From positions 3,472,001-3,536,000 of the forward strand of contig NZ_CP014304.1 of the NCBI RefSeq assembly GCF_001562275.1: a DNA stretch of 64,000 nucleotides. The letters run 5' to 3'. Position 1 is the stretch's first letter; every line of letters begins with the position of its first letter. The position numbers and the translations under genes are program-made. Of this stretch, positions 9,580 through 19,848 are shown piece by piece. Below the pieces are notes generated by a model, which did not search any database, was not told the DNA's origin, and worked only from the letters and a program-made list of their open reading frames with translations. Source of the DNA: Hymenobacter sp. PAMC 26628 (GTDB lineage Bacteria > Bacteroidota > Bacteroidia > Cytophagales > Hymenobacteraceae).

Positions 9580-11942
9580 ATGCCCCAATACGTACCGCGC
9601 CTCGTGGCCGTCGCCACGCTTTTTAGTATCACCGCGGCCGTGGCCCAGCCGCAGCCTAGCCTCACGGCGCAGGACTATGCCCGCGCCGAGCGGTTTGTGG
9701 GCTACAACACCCTGCCGCTGGTCGACCTCAGTATGGGCGCGCCTACCTGGCTGGCGGGCGACCGGTTCTGGTACCGGGTGCTCACGCCGCAGGGCAGCGA
9801 GTTTATCCTGGTAGACCCGGCCCGGAAGACCAAAACCGCTGTTTTCGACCCGGCCAAACTGGCGGCGGCGCTGGGCACGGCCAGCGGCAAAAGCTACGCG
9901 GCTGCCCGCCTGCCGTTTCGCACGTTCACGTTTTCGGCCGGTGAAAAGCAGGTGTTGTTCGCGGCCGGGGTAGGAGCTGGCGCTACGAAACGGCCAGCGG
10001 GTTGGTAAGGGCTGACTCCATTCCGGCCCCCAGCGCCAGCGCCACGGCCAGGGCCCAAAACGAAGTCGCCTCGCCCGACGGCCGACGGGTGGCGTTTTTG
10101 CGAGATTACAACTTGTGGGTGCGCGATACCAAAACCAAGGCCGAAACTGCCCTGACTACGGACGGCATTAAAGACTACGGCTACGCTACCGATAATTCCG
10201 GCTACGCGACCACCGACAAGCCGGTGCTGCTGTGGTCGCCCGATTCGCGCAAAATCGCCACCTTCCGGCAGGACCAGCGCCAGGTAAGCGACATGTACCT
10301 GGTGACGACCAACGTGGGCCATCCCACGCTGAAAGCCTGGAAGTATCCCCTACCCGGTGATAAGGAGGTGATTGCCATCGAACGGGTCATCCTGGAGGTG
10401 GACCAGCCGAAAGTAATCAAGCTGGAACTGGCGCCCGACCCCCGCCTCAGCTCGGGCTGCTTAAACCTATCCTGTGAAGGAAGGGGCATGGGCGATGTAG
10501 ACTGGAGCCCAGATGCCACTCAACTAGCCTTTGTATCGAGCTCGCGCGACCGCAAACAGGTGAACTTCCGCGTGGCCGACGCCGCTACTGGCCGCGTGCG
10601 GGAAGTCTTTTCCGAAACGGTGGCGACGTTTTTTGAATCGGGCCGCGAAGCCATGAACTGGCACTACCTGCCCAAGACCAACGAAGTCATCTGGTGCTCG
10701 CCCCGCGACAACTGGAGGCACTTTTACCTCTACGATGCCACCACCGGCAAACTCAAGCGCCAGATTACCAAAGGGAGCTGGGCGGTAAGGGAACTGGTGC
10801 GGGTGGACGAGAAAGCCCGCCAGCTCTACTTTCTGGCGGGGGGCCGGGAGCCGGGCAATCCCTATTTCACTTACCTGTACCGCATTGGGATGGACGGTCA
10901 GCACCTCACCCTGCTCACGCCGGAGGCCGGCCACCATTTGGTCACATTCGCGCCCTCCGGCCGTTATTTTATCGATAGCTATTCGCAGCACTACCAGCCG
11001 CCCGTGAGCCAGTTGCGCACGGCCACCGGCAAGGTGGTGCTGCCACTGGAAAAAACCGACATCTCGCGGCTCCTCGCCACCGGCTGGAAGCCGCCCACGG
11101 CCATTATCACCAAGGCGCAGGACGAGCAATTCGACCTTTATGGCCTGATGTACACGCCCACCAACTTAGACCCGACCAAGAAGTACCCGGTTATCAACTA
11201 CATCTACCCAGGGCCCCAGACCGGCCCTCTATCGGCAAACACGGGAGTCGGCTGGTCGTTTACGGCGGCGCGGCTCGACCACCAGGCGCTGGCCGAACTG
11301 GGCTTTGTGGTGGTGGTGATTGAAGGCAGCTGCAACCCGTTTCGCTCCAAAAGCTTTCAGGACGCCTGCTACGGCAATATCGCCGAAAATACCCTGTCTG
11401 ACCAAGTGACCGGCCTGCGGCAGCTGGCGCAGCGCTACCCCTATCTCGACCTGAATCGGGTGGGCGTTTGGGGCCATTCCGGCGGCGGGTACGCGGCCGC
11501 GGCGGCCATGTTCCGCTACCCCGATTTCTACAAAGTGGGCATCTCCGAATCGGGTGACCATGACGCGCGCGGCTACATAAGTGGCTGGGGCGAGCTCTAC
11601 ATCGGCTTGCTCGCACCGCAGGCCGATGGCACATCTAACTACACCTCGCAGGCCAACGCGCCTTTTGCTAAAAACCTCAAGGGCAAGCTGCTGCTGGCCC
11701 ATGGCCTGCTGGACAATAACGTGCCGCCCTACAACACGATGCTGGTAGTGGACGCCTTAATCAAAGCGAATAAAACCTTTGACCTGGTCGTGTTTCCGCA
11801 GGCGCCGCACGCCTACGGCCCCGATGCGCCCTACATGACGCGCCGCCGCTGGGACTACTTCGTGCAGCACCTGGCCGGGGCCCTACCCCCGCCCGACTAT
11901 GAAATGAAGCCGATGACTGACCCACGCGACGCGGGGCAGTAA
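9580..11942 (+). pseudogene. S9 family dipeptidyl peptidase IV-like protein, one frameshift
   Basis: The ATG at 9580 opens a signal peptide (MPQYVPRLVAVATLFSITAAVAQ). The N-terminal propeller is read until about 9970, after which homology continues one frame over: the segment RSWRYETASGLVRADS is encoded before the internal ATG at 10002. The second part (to 11942) contains the DPP4 propeller and the alpha/beta hydrolase domain with nucleophile GHSGGGYA, acid in HGLLDNNVP and His in PQAPHAYG, all intact. DPP4-type enzymes release Xaa-Pro dipeptides from peptides outside the cytoplasm. Only one lesion is visible, so this could be recent inactivation, a sequencing error, or less likely programmed frameshifting. 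Confidence 0.8.
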
Positions 11943-12016
11943 GGCGCGCCTGGCTGGGGCAGCGCACGACGCGGGCCACTTTTCACGACGCCACCGTAAT
12001 CCAACTTTTCTTTTTT

Positions 12017-13042
12017 ATGAAACAAGCCGTAGCCCTTCTTCTTTTTTGCATGGCTCTTTTGCCTGGTCTTTATTCAGAGGCACAAGGGGCAAAAAGTCCG
12101 CTTAGCAAAGCCGCCGTAGACACGGCTTTCCTGCTGCCAGTCAACGGGGTGAAGCAATACCTGGAGATTAAGGGCGCCTCCGCAACGAAGCCCGTTTTGC
12201 TGTTTATCCACGGGGGCCCTTCCTGGCCGGCTACGCCCATGAACCGCAAGTACAACCAGAACCTCGCCAACGACTTCATTTTTGTGTCGTGGGACCAGCG
12301 CAACTGCGGCAAGTCGCAGACCGACACGACGGTAGTGCTAACGCCGGGGCTGTATGTGGAAGACGCCCATGTGGTGACGCAGTTCCTAAAGAAGCAGTAC
12401 CACCGGAACAAAATATTCGTCGTTGGCCACAGCTGGGGCAGTCTTATCGGGGTGAACCTCGTGCAGAAGTACCCGCAGGACTACGCGGCCTACATCGGGA
12501 TGGGGCAGCTGGTGAACCCGGGCAAGTCGGAAATGCTGGCCAGAAACCACGTGGTGCAGCAGGCCACGCTGCGGAAGGACACCGCAACCCTGGCAGCGCT
12601 GGCCAAAATCCCATTTTCGGAGGCAGGAGGCTATCCAAACGGCTTGGCTGGCCTGTCGCAATTTCGGATGGTTTCCGATAAGTATCTCGCCAGTAGCGAG
12701 GTGGCCGAGCTGCCAAATCCAATGACGCTGTACCCCGATTATAAGGCCCTGGACTGGATGACCCCGGTACTGCGGACGTACAAGCTGCTGAGTAGCTACA
12801 TGGATGGAGGAAAAACGAATTTGCTGAAGCAGAACACCTTTCAGCTGCCCGTGTACCTCCTCGTGGGTAAGTATGACTACACGACTTCCGCAGAGCTGGC
12901 GCAGCAGTATTTCACTGCCATCAAGGCGCCGAAGAAAAAGATGTTCCTGTTTGAGCACAGTGGGCATCAACCGAGTTGGGAAGAGCCCGCGCTTTTTCGC
13001 ACGCGCCTGCTGCAAATCGCGGCCGCCAACAAAACCAATTAA
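12017..13042 (+). CDS. Secreted alpha/beta hydrolase, proline-iminopeptidase-like
   Basis: 341 residues with a signal peptide (MKQAVALLLFCMALLPGLYSEAQ). The oxyanion motif HGGP near residue 64, SWDQRNCGKS near 95 and the nucleophile elbow GHSWGS near 140 are the pattern of the prolyl aminopeptidase (S33) branch of alpha/beta hydrolases. The closing His lies in EHSGHQPSWEEP. Members remove N-terminal proline or hydrolyse small esters; substrate cannot be set from sequence. It follows the DPP4-like pseudogene, fitting proline-peptide breakdown, but a gap of 74 bases leaves co-transcription open. Confidence 0.78.
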   Translation: MKQAVALLLFCMALLPGLYSEAQGAKSPLSKAAVDTAFLLPVNGVKQYLEIKGASATKPVLLFIHGGPSWPATPMNRKYNQNLANDFIFVSWDQRNCGKSQTDTTVVLTPGLYVEDAHVVTQFLKKQYHRNKIFVVGHSWGSLIGVNLVQKYPQDYAAYIGMGQLVNPGKSEMLARNHVVQQATLRKDTATLAALAKIPFSEAGGYPNGLAGLSQFRMVSDKYLASSEVAELPNPMTLYPDYKALDWMTPVLRTYKLLSSYMDGGKTNLLKQNTFQLPVYLLVGKYDYTTSAELAQQYFTAIKAPKKKMFLFEHSGHQPSWEEPALFRTRLLQIAAANKTN

Positions 13043-13163
13043 AGGCGGCTAACGCCCCGGGGCCCCGGCAGCCGAGCGGGCCCGCCGCAGCTAGCCTATC
13101 GGCCCGAACCTTCGCGCTGGCGCGGCGCGGCGTGTACCTTCCGCTCCACTTTACAGGCACGAC

Positions 13164-14501
13164 ATGCGCAGCATTTTTGAAGTAGCCGTGGCTTTTTGCG
13201 GGCTAAGCCTGGGGGCCGCGCCCGCGGGGCAGGCCCAGAGCCGGACCGCCGCCGGGGCCCCGGCGGCCCAGCCAGCCGGTGGAGGCAGCTGGGCCGCGCT
13301 GGCGGCCGAGGCCGGGCGCATGGGCAAGCCCGCGTGGCGGCCCATGCTGAGCTACGTGGCGGCCCTGCACCAGCGGGCTACCCATCCGGCCGCCCCGCCT
13401 TTCGACTACGAGTGGGAGGATTTGGGCCCCGGCTACGTGTACGGCAACGCCTTCGGGCACTGGGACGTGGTGCACGAAACCATCGACGTGCTGCCCGCCT
13501 ACCCCGAGCACACGCTGCACCAGCTGCTAAACGATATTAAGAACCAAGAGCCTACGGGGTTGCTGCCGGGCTCCATCTACATGCCGGGCGGGCTGGCCCG
13601 GCACGACTCGGTGTACTGGAACCATAACACCCAGGGGCACCCGCCGCTGTGGCCCGTGGCCGTGCGGGACTACGTGCGCACGACCGGCGATAGTGCCATC
13701 GTCGGCCGCTTCTACACCCCGCTGGTGCGGCCGATTTCCTGGTTTGAAAACAACCGCCAAGCGGTGAACGGCGGCTTTTTCTACAACGATATTTTGCTGA
13801 AGAAGTGGGAAAGCGGCGTCGACGAAGGCATTCGGTTCGACGACGTGGCCAAGGGGGCCCTGGCTTGCGTGGACGCCACCAGCCACGTGTACCAGCTTTA
13901 CCGCATTGCGGGGCAGTGGGCCCAGCAGCTGGGGCTGGACGCCACGTACTACGAGCGGCGCGCGGGCGAGCTGCGGGCCTTCATCCAGACGAAGCTGTAC
14001 GTACCGGCCGAGGGCATGTTCTACGACAGCTGGGCCGTGCAGGACGCCACCCTGCGCAACCTGCCCTTCGAGAGCATGTGGCCCCTGGTAACCGGCGCGG
14101 CCACGCCCGAGCAGGCCAACCGCTACATTGACCGCTACTTGCTGAACCCGCAGGTATTTCTCACCGAGCACCCCATTGCCACCGTGGGCCGCCGCAACCC
14201 CGAGTTCGAGCTGCGCATGTGGCGCGGTCCGGCCTGGAACAGCATGGCCTACTGGGCCGCCCGCGCCTGCCTCAACTACGGCCGCAAAGATGCCGCCCGG
14301 CTAATTCTGGAAAAAGCGCTGGACGACTCGGCCAAGCAGTTCCGCCGCACGGGCACCATTTGGGAGTTTTACCACCCGCTGGGCGGGCACCCCGAAACCG
14401 TGCAGCGCAAGCCCAACACCAAGTACAATGCCCCCTGCCGCGACTACCTGGGCCACAACCCCCTGCTAGCCATGGCCCGCCTCTACGATTCCATCCGCTA
14501 G
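13164..14501 (+). CDS. Secreted (alpha/alpha)6-barrel glycoside hydrolase (GH37/GH63/MGH1-like)
   Basis: 445 residues with an N-terminal secretion signal (MRSIFEVAVAFCGLSLGAAPAGQAQ). Aromatic-rich blocks such as YGNAFGHWDVVHETIDVL, LLPGSIYMPGG, NTQGHPPLWPVAVRDY, WESGVDEG and MWRGPAWNSMAYW are typical of trehalase/mannosylglycerate-hydrolase-type toroid glycosidases; GVDEG and WRGPAWN are active-site segments in that clan. Substrate may be an alpha-linked glucoside or mannoside; family assignment to GH37 or GH63 is not certain. Only 11 bases separate it from the transporter gene that follows, so the two are probably co-transcribed. Confidence 0.75.
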   Translation: MRSIFEVAVAFCGLSLGAAPAGQAQSRTAAGAPAAQPAGGGSWAALAAEAGRMGKPAWRPMLSYVAALHQRATHPAAPPFDYEWEDLGPGYVYGNAFGHWDVVHETIDVLPAYPEHTLHQLLNDIKNQEPTGLLPGSIYMPGGLARHDSVYWNHNTQGHPPLWPVAVRDYVRTTGDSAIVGRFYTPLVRPISWFENNRQAVNGGFFYNDILLKKWESGVDEGIRFDDVAKGALACVDATSHVYQLYRIAGQWAQQLGLDATYYERRAGELRAFIQTKLYVPAEGMFYDSWAVQDATLRNLPFESMWPLVTGAATPEQANRYIDRYLLNPQVFLTEHPIATVGRRNPEFELRMWRGPAWNSMAYWAARACLNYGRKDAARLILEKALDDSAKQFRRTGTIWEFYHPLGGHPETVQRKPNTKYNAPCRDYLGHNPLLAMARLYDSIR

Positions 14502-14512
14502 CCCACCCCTGC

Positions 14513-15883
14513 ATGTTCCGTCCCGCCGCGCCTGCCGCGCCCGCTGCTTTTCCCAAGTCGGTCCCCTTCATCATCGGCAGCGAGGTGGCCGAGCGCTTCA
14601 GCTACTACGGGATGCTGACCATCCTGCCCACGTTTCTGGTGGCCGGGTTCTTCAACCCTACGCACAACGCGGCCCTGCTGCCAGGGGCCGAGGCGCAGGC
14701 CAACGAGCTGGTGCATTCGTTCGCGGCGCTGGGCTACGCGCTGCCGGTGCTGGGGGCCCTGCTGGCCGACTGGGTGCTGGGCAAGTACCGCGTGATTCTG
14801 TATTTGTCGATTTTGTACTGCGGCGGGCACGCGCTGCTGGCCGCATTCAGCGACGATTTGGCCAGCTTCCGGCTGGGGCTGCTGGTGGTGGCCGTGGGCA
14901 TGGGCGGCATCAAGTCGAGCGTGTCGGCCAACCTGGGCGACCAGTTTACCCAGGCCAACGCCTCCCTCCTACCCAAGGCCTACGGCTGGTTTCAGATGAG
15001 CATCGACGTGGGCGCGGCGCTGGCCACCGTGATTACGCCGCTGCTCTACAAGCACTTCGGGCCCGCCGTGGCCTTTGGCGTGCCGGGCTTGCTGATGGCC
15101 ACGGCCGCCCTCACCTTCTGGCTGGGCCGGCGGCGCTACGTGCGCGTGCCGCCCATCGGCTTTCGGGCCGGGCTGCGCCAGACCCTGGGGCCCGGGGAGG
15201 GCCGGGCGGCCCTGCGGCGCATCCTCACTGTGTTTGCCTTTGTGCCGGCGCTGTGGATGCTGAACGAGCAAAGCTCCTCGGAGTGGGTGTTGCAGGCCAC
15301 GCACCTCAACCGCGAGCTGTGGCCGGGCTTCGCGCCGCTGGCCGAGCAGCTGCAAGTGGTGGGCATCGTGTTCGGTATTTTGCTGAACCCGCTGCTGACG
15401 TACGGCATCTACCCCGCGCTGGGCCGGCGCGGGGTGCGGCTCTCGCCGCTGCGGCGCATGGGCGCGGGCATGGTGATTGCGACGCTGGCGGAGCTGGTTA
15501 TTGGCGGGGTGCAGCGCAGCCTGGCGGCGGGCGGGCATCCTTCGGCATGGTGGCAGGTGCTGGCGTACTGCGTGAACACCACGGGCGTCATCATGGTGGC
15601 CATCACGGGGCTGGAATACGCGTACACCCACGCGCCCAAGGCCATGAAAAGCCTCACCACGGCGCTGTGGGTGCTCACCATCGCGGCCGCCAACTTTGGG
15701 CTGAGCCTGCTCAACGGCAGCATTGCGCGGGGCGGCTGGCTGGCGGGCTTGCAGGGGGCCAACTTCTACTGGTTTTTCGTGGGCCTGATGGCCGTGAACG
15801 TGACGCTGTTTGCGCTAGTAGCTTCGCGGCTGAAGGAAAAAGTGTACGTAGCCGCCGAACCAGCGGTACCGCTGCCTACCTGA
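14513..15883 (+). CDS. POT/PTR2 family proton-dependent oligopeptide transporter
   Basis: 456 residues from ATG 14513; the longer open frame upstream overlaps the glycosidase and is discarded. The start has the POT signature region SEVAERFSYYGM (ExxERFxYY), then about 12-14 hydrophobic helices, including VVAVGMGGIKSSVSANLGDQF, a known conserved block of the family. These inner-membrane symporters import di- and tripeptides with protons, though some carry other solutes. Its position 11 bases after a glycosidase and among secreted peptidases suggests uptake of products made outside; which substrate is inferred, not shown. Confidence 0.87.
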   Translation: MFRPAAPAAPAAFPKSVPFIIGSEVAERFSYYGMLTILPTFLVAGFFNPTHNAALLPGAEAQANELVHSFAALGYALPVLGALLADWVLGKYRVILYLSILYCGGHALLAAFSDDLASFRLGLLVVAVGMGGIKSSVSANLGDQFTQANASLLPKAYGWFQMSIDVGAALATVITPLLYKHFGPAVAFGVPGLLMATAALTFWLGRRRYVRVPPIGFRAGLRQTLGPGEGRAALRRILTVFAFVPALWMLNEQSSSEWVLQATHLNRELWPGFAPLAEQLQVVGIVFGILLNPLLTYGIYPALGRRGVRLSPLRRMGAGMVIATLAELVIGGVQRSLAAGGHPSAWWQVLAYCVNTTGVIMVAITGLEYAYTHAPKAMKSLTTALWVLTIAAANFGLSLLNGSIARGGWLAGLQGANFYWFFVGLMAVNVTLFALVASRLKEKVYVAAEPAVPLPT

Positions 15884-16309
15884 AAACCCTATATTTTCCT
15901 CCATGAAGCCATTGGTTCCTACCCTTTAGCTGCGCGGCTACATGCGCTGGGGCACCCGGCGGCCGGGGGCTTTTCTAGCCCGTAGCAGTACTGTACTTAC
16001 GCAGTTGCTTGCGCAGCCCTCGGGGGCCCCGTCCGTAACCGCCGCGCCCACTAGCGTGCAGCACATACGCCGGGGCCCTGGCGGTGTCACGCTACACGGC
16101 TGCCGGCGAGCCTGCCAACGCGGCCAAAAAGGCGCACAGCAACGACGCTCGAGGTGGGTGCTGGCACTGCCCAAAGGCAGCCCAGGCGGCGCTAGGCTCG
16201 GCACCCCAACGGGTGAGGTCGTCGCTATGAAAGCAAGGACAATAGTAGCGCAATGGCCACGGGGGCCCTATCTTGACCCTGCAAAATACTAATTCATCTT
16301 TCCTCCTTC
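15884..16309 (+). other. Intergenic stretch without a supported gene
   Basis: About 425 bases. Short open frames on both strands have no recognisable domain. Part of it has coding-like GC composition and could be the remains of a lost gene. Just before the next gene, TATCTTGACC near 16268 resembles a Bacteroidota -7 box (TAnnTTTG) with a base missing. Confidence 0.4.
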
Positions 16310-17809
16310 ATGAAAAAAATATTCCGTACTACTGCATCAGTGGTGCTGGCGGGCGTGGCGCTCTGGGCCCCGTTCGGCGCCACCGCCCAGAAGAAACCTG
16401 CGGCCGCCAAAGCGGCCAATGCCGAAAGCGCCATCCACGAGGCCGACATCAAGCGCGACTTGTTTGCCCTGGCCGGCGACCACTACCGGGGCCGCGAGGG
16501 CGGCACCCTGGACGAGCTGAAGGCCAGCGTGTGGCTCGTCGACCAGATCCGGGCCACCGGCATGCTGCCGGCCGGCGACGACGGCACTTACTTCCAGTGG
16601 TTCAACCTGCAACGCACCCGCCTAAGCAAGAGCAGCACGCTGCGCATTGGCACCCACGAGATTAAGCTAGACAAAGAGGGCTCGGTGGTGGCCCCGACCA
16701 ACGCCAGCATCAATGCCCCGCTGGTGTACGTAGGCACTGGCTCGCCCGCTGAGCTAGCCAAGGTCGACATCAAGGGCAAGGCCGTGGCGGTGCAGATTGC
16801 CGGGGCCCCTACCGACGGCATCAGCTACCGGCGCTACGTGTTCGGCAAGTTCGGCGGGCAGGCGGGCGAGCTGGTGAAGGCCGGCGCGGTGGCCGTGGTG
16901 TTCGTGTCGGACGCGGCCTCGCAGGCCGTTTACGACCATTGGAGCCACGTCTTTGAACGGGGCCGCTACAGCCTGCCCGGCGCGGCCAGCACCAAAGTGG
17001 TGAGCACGCCGCCCGTGGTGTGGCTGCCCGCCAGCGCCGCCGCCTGGGTGCAGCAGGCCGGCCAGCAGTTCAGCACCGAGCTGAAGGTGGAGAGCTTCCA
17101 GTACCCGTCTGTGAACCTCGTGGCCAAGATGCCCGGCACCGACGCCCAGCTGAAAAAAGAGTACGTCCTCTTCAGCACCCACCAGGACCACGACGGCGTG
17201 CGGGCCCCCATCGCCGGCGACTCCATCTACAACGGGGCCGACGACAACGCCACGGGCTGCGCGGCGCTGCTGGCCATCATGCGGGCCTTCAAGCAGCAGC
17301 CGGGCCGGCGCTCGGCGCTGTTCGTGTACCAGGGCTCGGAGGAGCGCGGGCTGATTGGCTCGACGTACTTCTCGGCCCACCCCACCGTGCCGCAATCCAG
17401 CATTATGGCCGTGCTCAACGCCGAAATGATGGGCCGCAACGCCCCCGACAGCGCCGCCCTGCTGGGCAGCACGCCGCCCCATATGAATTCGTCTGACCTG
17501 GTGAAAACTGCCCTGGCCGCCAACCAGCAGGGCCCCAAGTTCAAGCTCGACACCGAGTGGGACAAGCCCACCCACCCCGAGGGCTGGTACTTCCGCTCCG
17601 ACCACCTGCCCTACGCCCGCCTGGGCATCCCGGCCATCATGTACACCTCGCTGCTGCACGTCGACTACCACACCCCGCGCGACGAGCCCAGCCGCATCGA
17701 CTACGCCAAACTGACGAAAATGACGCAGTGGATGTACCTCACCGGCTGGGCCGTGGCCAACCGCACCGCGCCCCCCGCCCGCGAGCCCGGCTTCAAGCTG
17801 GAGCGGTAA
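16310..17809 (+). CDS. M28 family zinc aminopeptidase with PA-like insert, secreted
   Basis: 499 residues. Signal peptide MKKIFRTTASVVLAGVALWAPFGATAQ. A protease-associated-like region lies at about 120-230 (VDIKGKAVAVQI, VKAGAVAVVFVS). Metal-site motifs of M28 follow: STHQDHDG (His/Asp), NGADDNATGCAALLA (bridging Asp), YQGSEERGLIGS (catalytic and ligand Glu), LNAEMMGR (position usually Asp, here Glu) and VDYHTPRDE (His). M28 enzymes cleave N-terminal residues from peptides in the periplasm or outside. The Glu in place of Asp is the one odd position; acidic ligand function is kept. Confidence 0.88.
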   Translation: MKKIFRTTASVVLAGVALWAPFGATAQKKPAAAKAANAESAIHEADIKRDLFALAGDHYRGREGGTLDELKASVWLVDQIRATGMLPAGDDGTYFQWFNLQRTRLSKSSTLRIGTHEIKLDKEGSVVAPTNASINAPLVYVGTGSPAELAKVDIKGKAVAVQIAGAPTDGISYRRYVFGKFGGQAGELVKAGAVAVVFVSDAASQAVYDHWSHVFERGRYSLPGAASTKVVSTPPVVWLPASAAAWVQQAGQQFSTELKVESFQYPSVNLVAKMPGTDAQLKKEYVLFSTHQDHDGVRAPIAGDSIYNGADDNATGCAALLAIMRAFKQQPGRRSALFVYQGSEERGLIGSTYFSAHPTVPQSSIMAVLNAEMMGRNAPDSAALLGSTPPHMNSSDLVKTALAANQQGPKFKLDTEWDKPTHPEGWYFRSDHLPYARLGIPAIMYTSLLHVDYHTPRDEPSRIDYAKLTKMTQWMYLTGWAVANRTAPPAREPGFKLER

Positions 17810-17837
17810 TTTCGGCTAGTAGAAAATAGTAGAGGCT

Positions 17838-17920
17838 GTCATGCTGAGCTTGTCGAAGCACCGCTCCCGCGTAAGCAATTTACTGCTGCGGGAGCGGTGC
17901 TTCGACAAGTTCAGCATGAC
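17838..17920. repeat. Long palindrome, family 1 copy A (33-bp arms)
   Basis: Arms at 17838-17870 and 17888-17920 pair over 33 bp with one mismatch around a 17-base loop. The arm begins GTCATGCTGAGCTTGTCGAA. Related copies lie at 49019-49108 and 60016-60124. It sits between the M28 gene and the third DUF885 gene and could also act in RNA as a terminator or 3'-end stabiliser. Confidence 0.9.
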
Positions 17921-17991
17921 GGCCTTTTCTCCTTGTGTACTTCTGTGTATAGCTGTGAATTCCTACTCAAAATAACTTTTCCGCCTCCACC

Positions 17992-19809
17992 ATGAAAAGA
18001 CTTCTTCTCGCTGCTATTTTGCTGGCGGCCGGCAGCCAGGCCGGGGCCCAGCCCGCCAAGCGGTCCGCCCCGACGGCCAAACCGGCCGCCGTGGGAGCCC
18101 CGGCCAGCTCGGCCCCGCTGGCCGCTTTGTTTGAAAGCTACTCCGACCGCAGCAACCAGCTGTTTCCGCTGCAAGCCACGGCCCAGGGCGACCACCGCTT
18201 CGACGACCAGCTACCCAACGACCAGACGCAGGCCCGGCGCGACACGCTGCGGGCCTTTTACACGCACTACCTGGGCGCGCTGCGGAAATTTGACCCGGCT
18301 AAGCTCAACGCCACCGACCAGGTGAGCTACGACATCCTCCGCTACGAGCTGGAGCAGCGGCTGGCGGGCTATGCGTTCAACAACTGGATGATTCCCTTCA
18401 ACCAGTTTTATGCCCTGCCCAGCACCCTGGCCCAGCTGGGGGCCGGCACGGGGGCCCAGCCCTTCAAAACGGTGCTGGACTACGACCACTGGCTGGGCCG
18501 CCTGCACGGCTTCCCGGCGTGGACCGACACGGCCATCGCCAACTTCCGGCGCGGCCTGGCGGCCGGCGTGGTGCTGCCCAAAGCATTGGTGCCCAAAATG
18601 GTGGACCAGCTGCGCGCCCTGGCCGTGGCCGACCCCGCCAAAAGCTTGTTCTACGGTCCGGTAGTGGCCTTCCCGGCCAGCTTCTCGGCCGCCGACAGGG
18701 CGCGCCTGACGCCGCTGTACGAGGAGGCCATCCGGCGCGACGTAGCGGCGCAGTACCAGAAGCTGGCCGACTTCCTCAACACCGAATACCTGCCCAAAGC
18801 CCGGGCTTCGTCGGGCATCGGGGCCCTGCCGCAAGGCGCGGCCCGCTACGCTTACGCGGCCGAGGTGGGCACCACCACCACCCGCACCCCGGCCCAGATT
18901 TACCAGACCGGCCTGGCCGAAGTGGCCCGCATCCGCGCCGAGATGGAGCGCGTGAAGGCCCAAACTGGCTTCAAAGGCGACCTGAACGCCTACTTTGCGT
19001 TCGTCAACACCGACCCCAAGTTCCGGCCGTTCAAAACCGAGAAGGAAGTGCTTGACGCCTTCCGTGCCATCCAGGCGCGCATCGAGCCGGGCTTGCCCAA
19101 GCTGTTCAGCCACGCGCCCAAAACGGCGTTTGAGGTGCGGGCCACCGAGGCGTTTCGGGCGGCGTCGGCCTCGGCGCAGTACAACCGCGGCACGCCCGAC
19201 GGCTCGCGGCCGGGCATTTTCTACGTGCCCATTCTCGACCCCACCAAGTTCAACACCGCGGCCAACCCGGCCATGGAAACCCTGTTTTTGCACGAGGCCA
19301 TTCCGGGCCACCACTACCAGGTGTCGTTGCAGCAGGAAAACACCGCTTTACCCAAGTTCCGCCGCTTCGGCGGCTACAGCGCGTTCAACGAAGGCTGGGC
19401 CCTGTACACCGAAAGCCTGGGGCCCGAGCTGGGCCTTTTCAAAGACCCCTACCAGCACATGGGCCACCTGGGGGCCGAAATTCACCGGGCTTTGCGCCTG
19501 GTAGTCGACGTGGGCCTGCACACCGGCAAGCTCACCCGCGAGCAGGCCATCGCCTACATGCAGGCCAACGAAGCCATCAGTGAGCAGGGCGCCACGGCCG
19601 AGGTGGAGCGCTACATGGCCATTCCGGGCCAGGCCCTGAGCTACAAAACCGGCCAGCTTAAGCTCAAAGAGCTGCGCGACCGCTACCAGAAGCAGCTGGG
19701 CGCCAAGTTCGACCTGCGCGCCTTCCACGACGAAATCCTGGCCGGGGGCTCGATGCCGCTGGCCGTACTCGAAAAGAAGATGAACGCCTGGGCCGCCCGC
19801 CAGCGCTGA
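17992..19809 (+). CDS. DUF885 family secreted metallopeptidase-like protein (paralogue C)
   Basis: 605 residues with a classical signal peptide (MKRLLLAAILLAAGSQAGAQ), unlike paralogue A, which has a clear lipobox. The catalytic signature HEAIPGHHYQ starts at about 434, followed by FNEGWALYTES. The conserved blocks GAGTGAQPFKTVLDYDHW, RPGIFYVPILDPTKF and the C-terminal KKMNAWAARQR match paralogue B almost word for word. Probably a zinc peptidase of the periplasm. Its separation from A and B by nine genes suggests an older duplication or a later insertion of the genes between them. Confidence 0.85.
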   Translation: MKRLLLAAILLAAGSQAGAQPAKRSAPTAKPAAVGAPASSAPLAALFESYSDRSNQLFPLQATAQGDHRFDDQLPNDQTQARRDTLRAFYTHYLGALRKFDPAKLNATDQVSYDILRYELEQRLAGYAFNNWMIPFNQFYALPSTLAQLGAGTGAQPFKTVLDYDHWLGRLHGFPAWTDTAIANFRRGLAAGVVLPKALVPKMVDQLRALAVADPAKSLFYGPVVAFPASFSAADRARLTPLYEEAIRRDVAAQYQKLADFLNTEYLPKARASSGIGALPQGAARYAYAAEVGTTTTRTPAQIYQTGLAEVARIRAEMERVKAQTGFKGDLNAYFAFVNTDPKFRPFKTEKEVLDAFRAIQARIEPGLPKLFSHAPKTAFEVRATEAFRAASASAQYNRGTPDGSRPGIFYVPILDPTKFNTAANPAMETLFLHEAIPGHHYQVSLQQENTALPKFRRFGGYSAFNEGWALYTESLGPELGLFKDPYQHMGHLGAEIHRALRLVVDVGLHTGKLTREQAIAYMQANEAISEQGATAEVERYMAIPGQALSYKTGQLKLKELRDRYQKQLGAKFDLRAFHDEILAGGSMPLAVLEKKMNAWAARQR

Positions 19810-19848
19810 GCACCCCCCAAAACAATGCGCCGTTAAGAGGTCGTACGT

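Noticed and set aside
15938..16292. Open frames of 88 and 116 codons in the 15.9-16.3 kb gap
   Set aside because: They overlap on opposite strands, lack domains or plausible starts, and look like random frames in GC-rich DNA.
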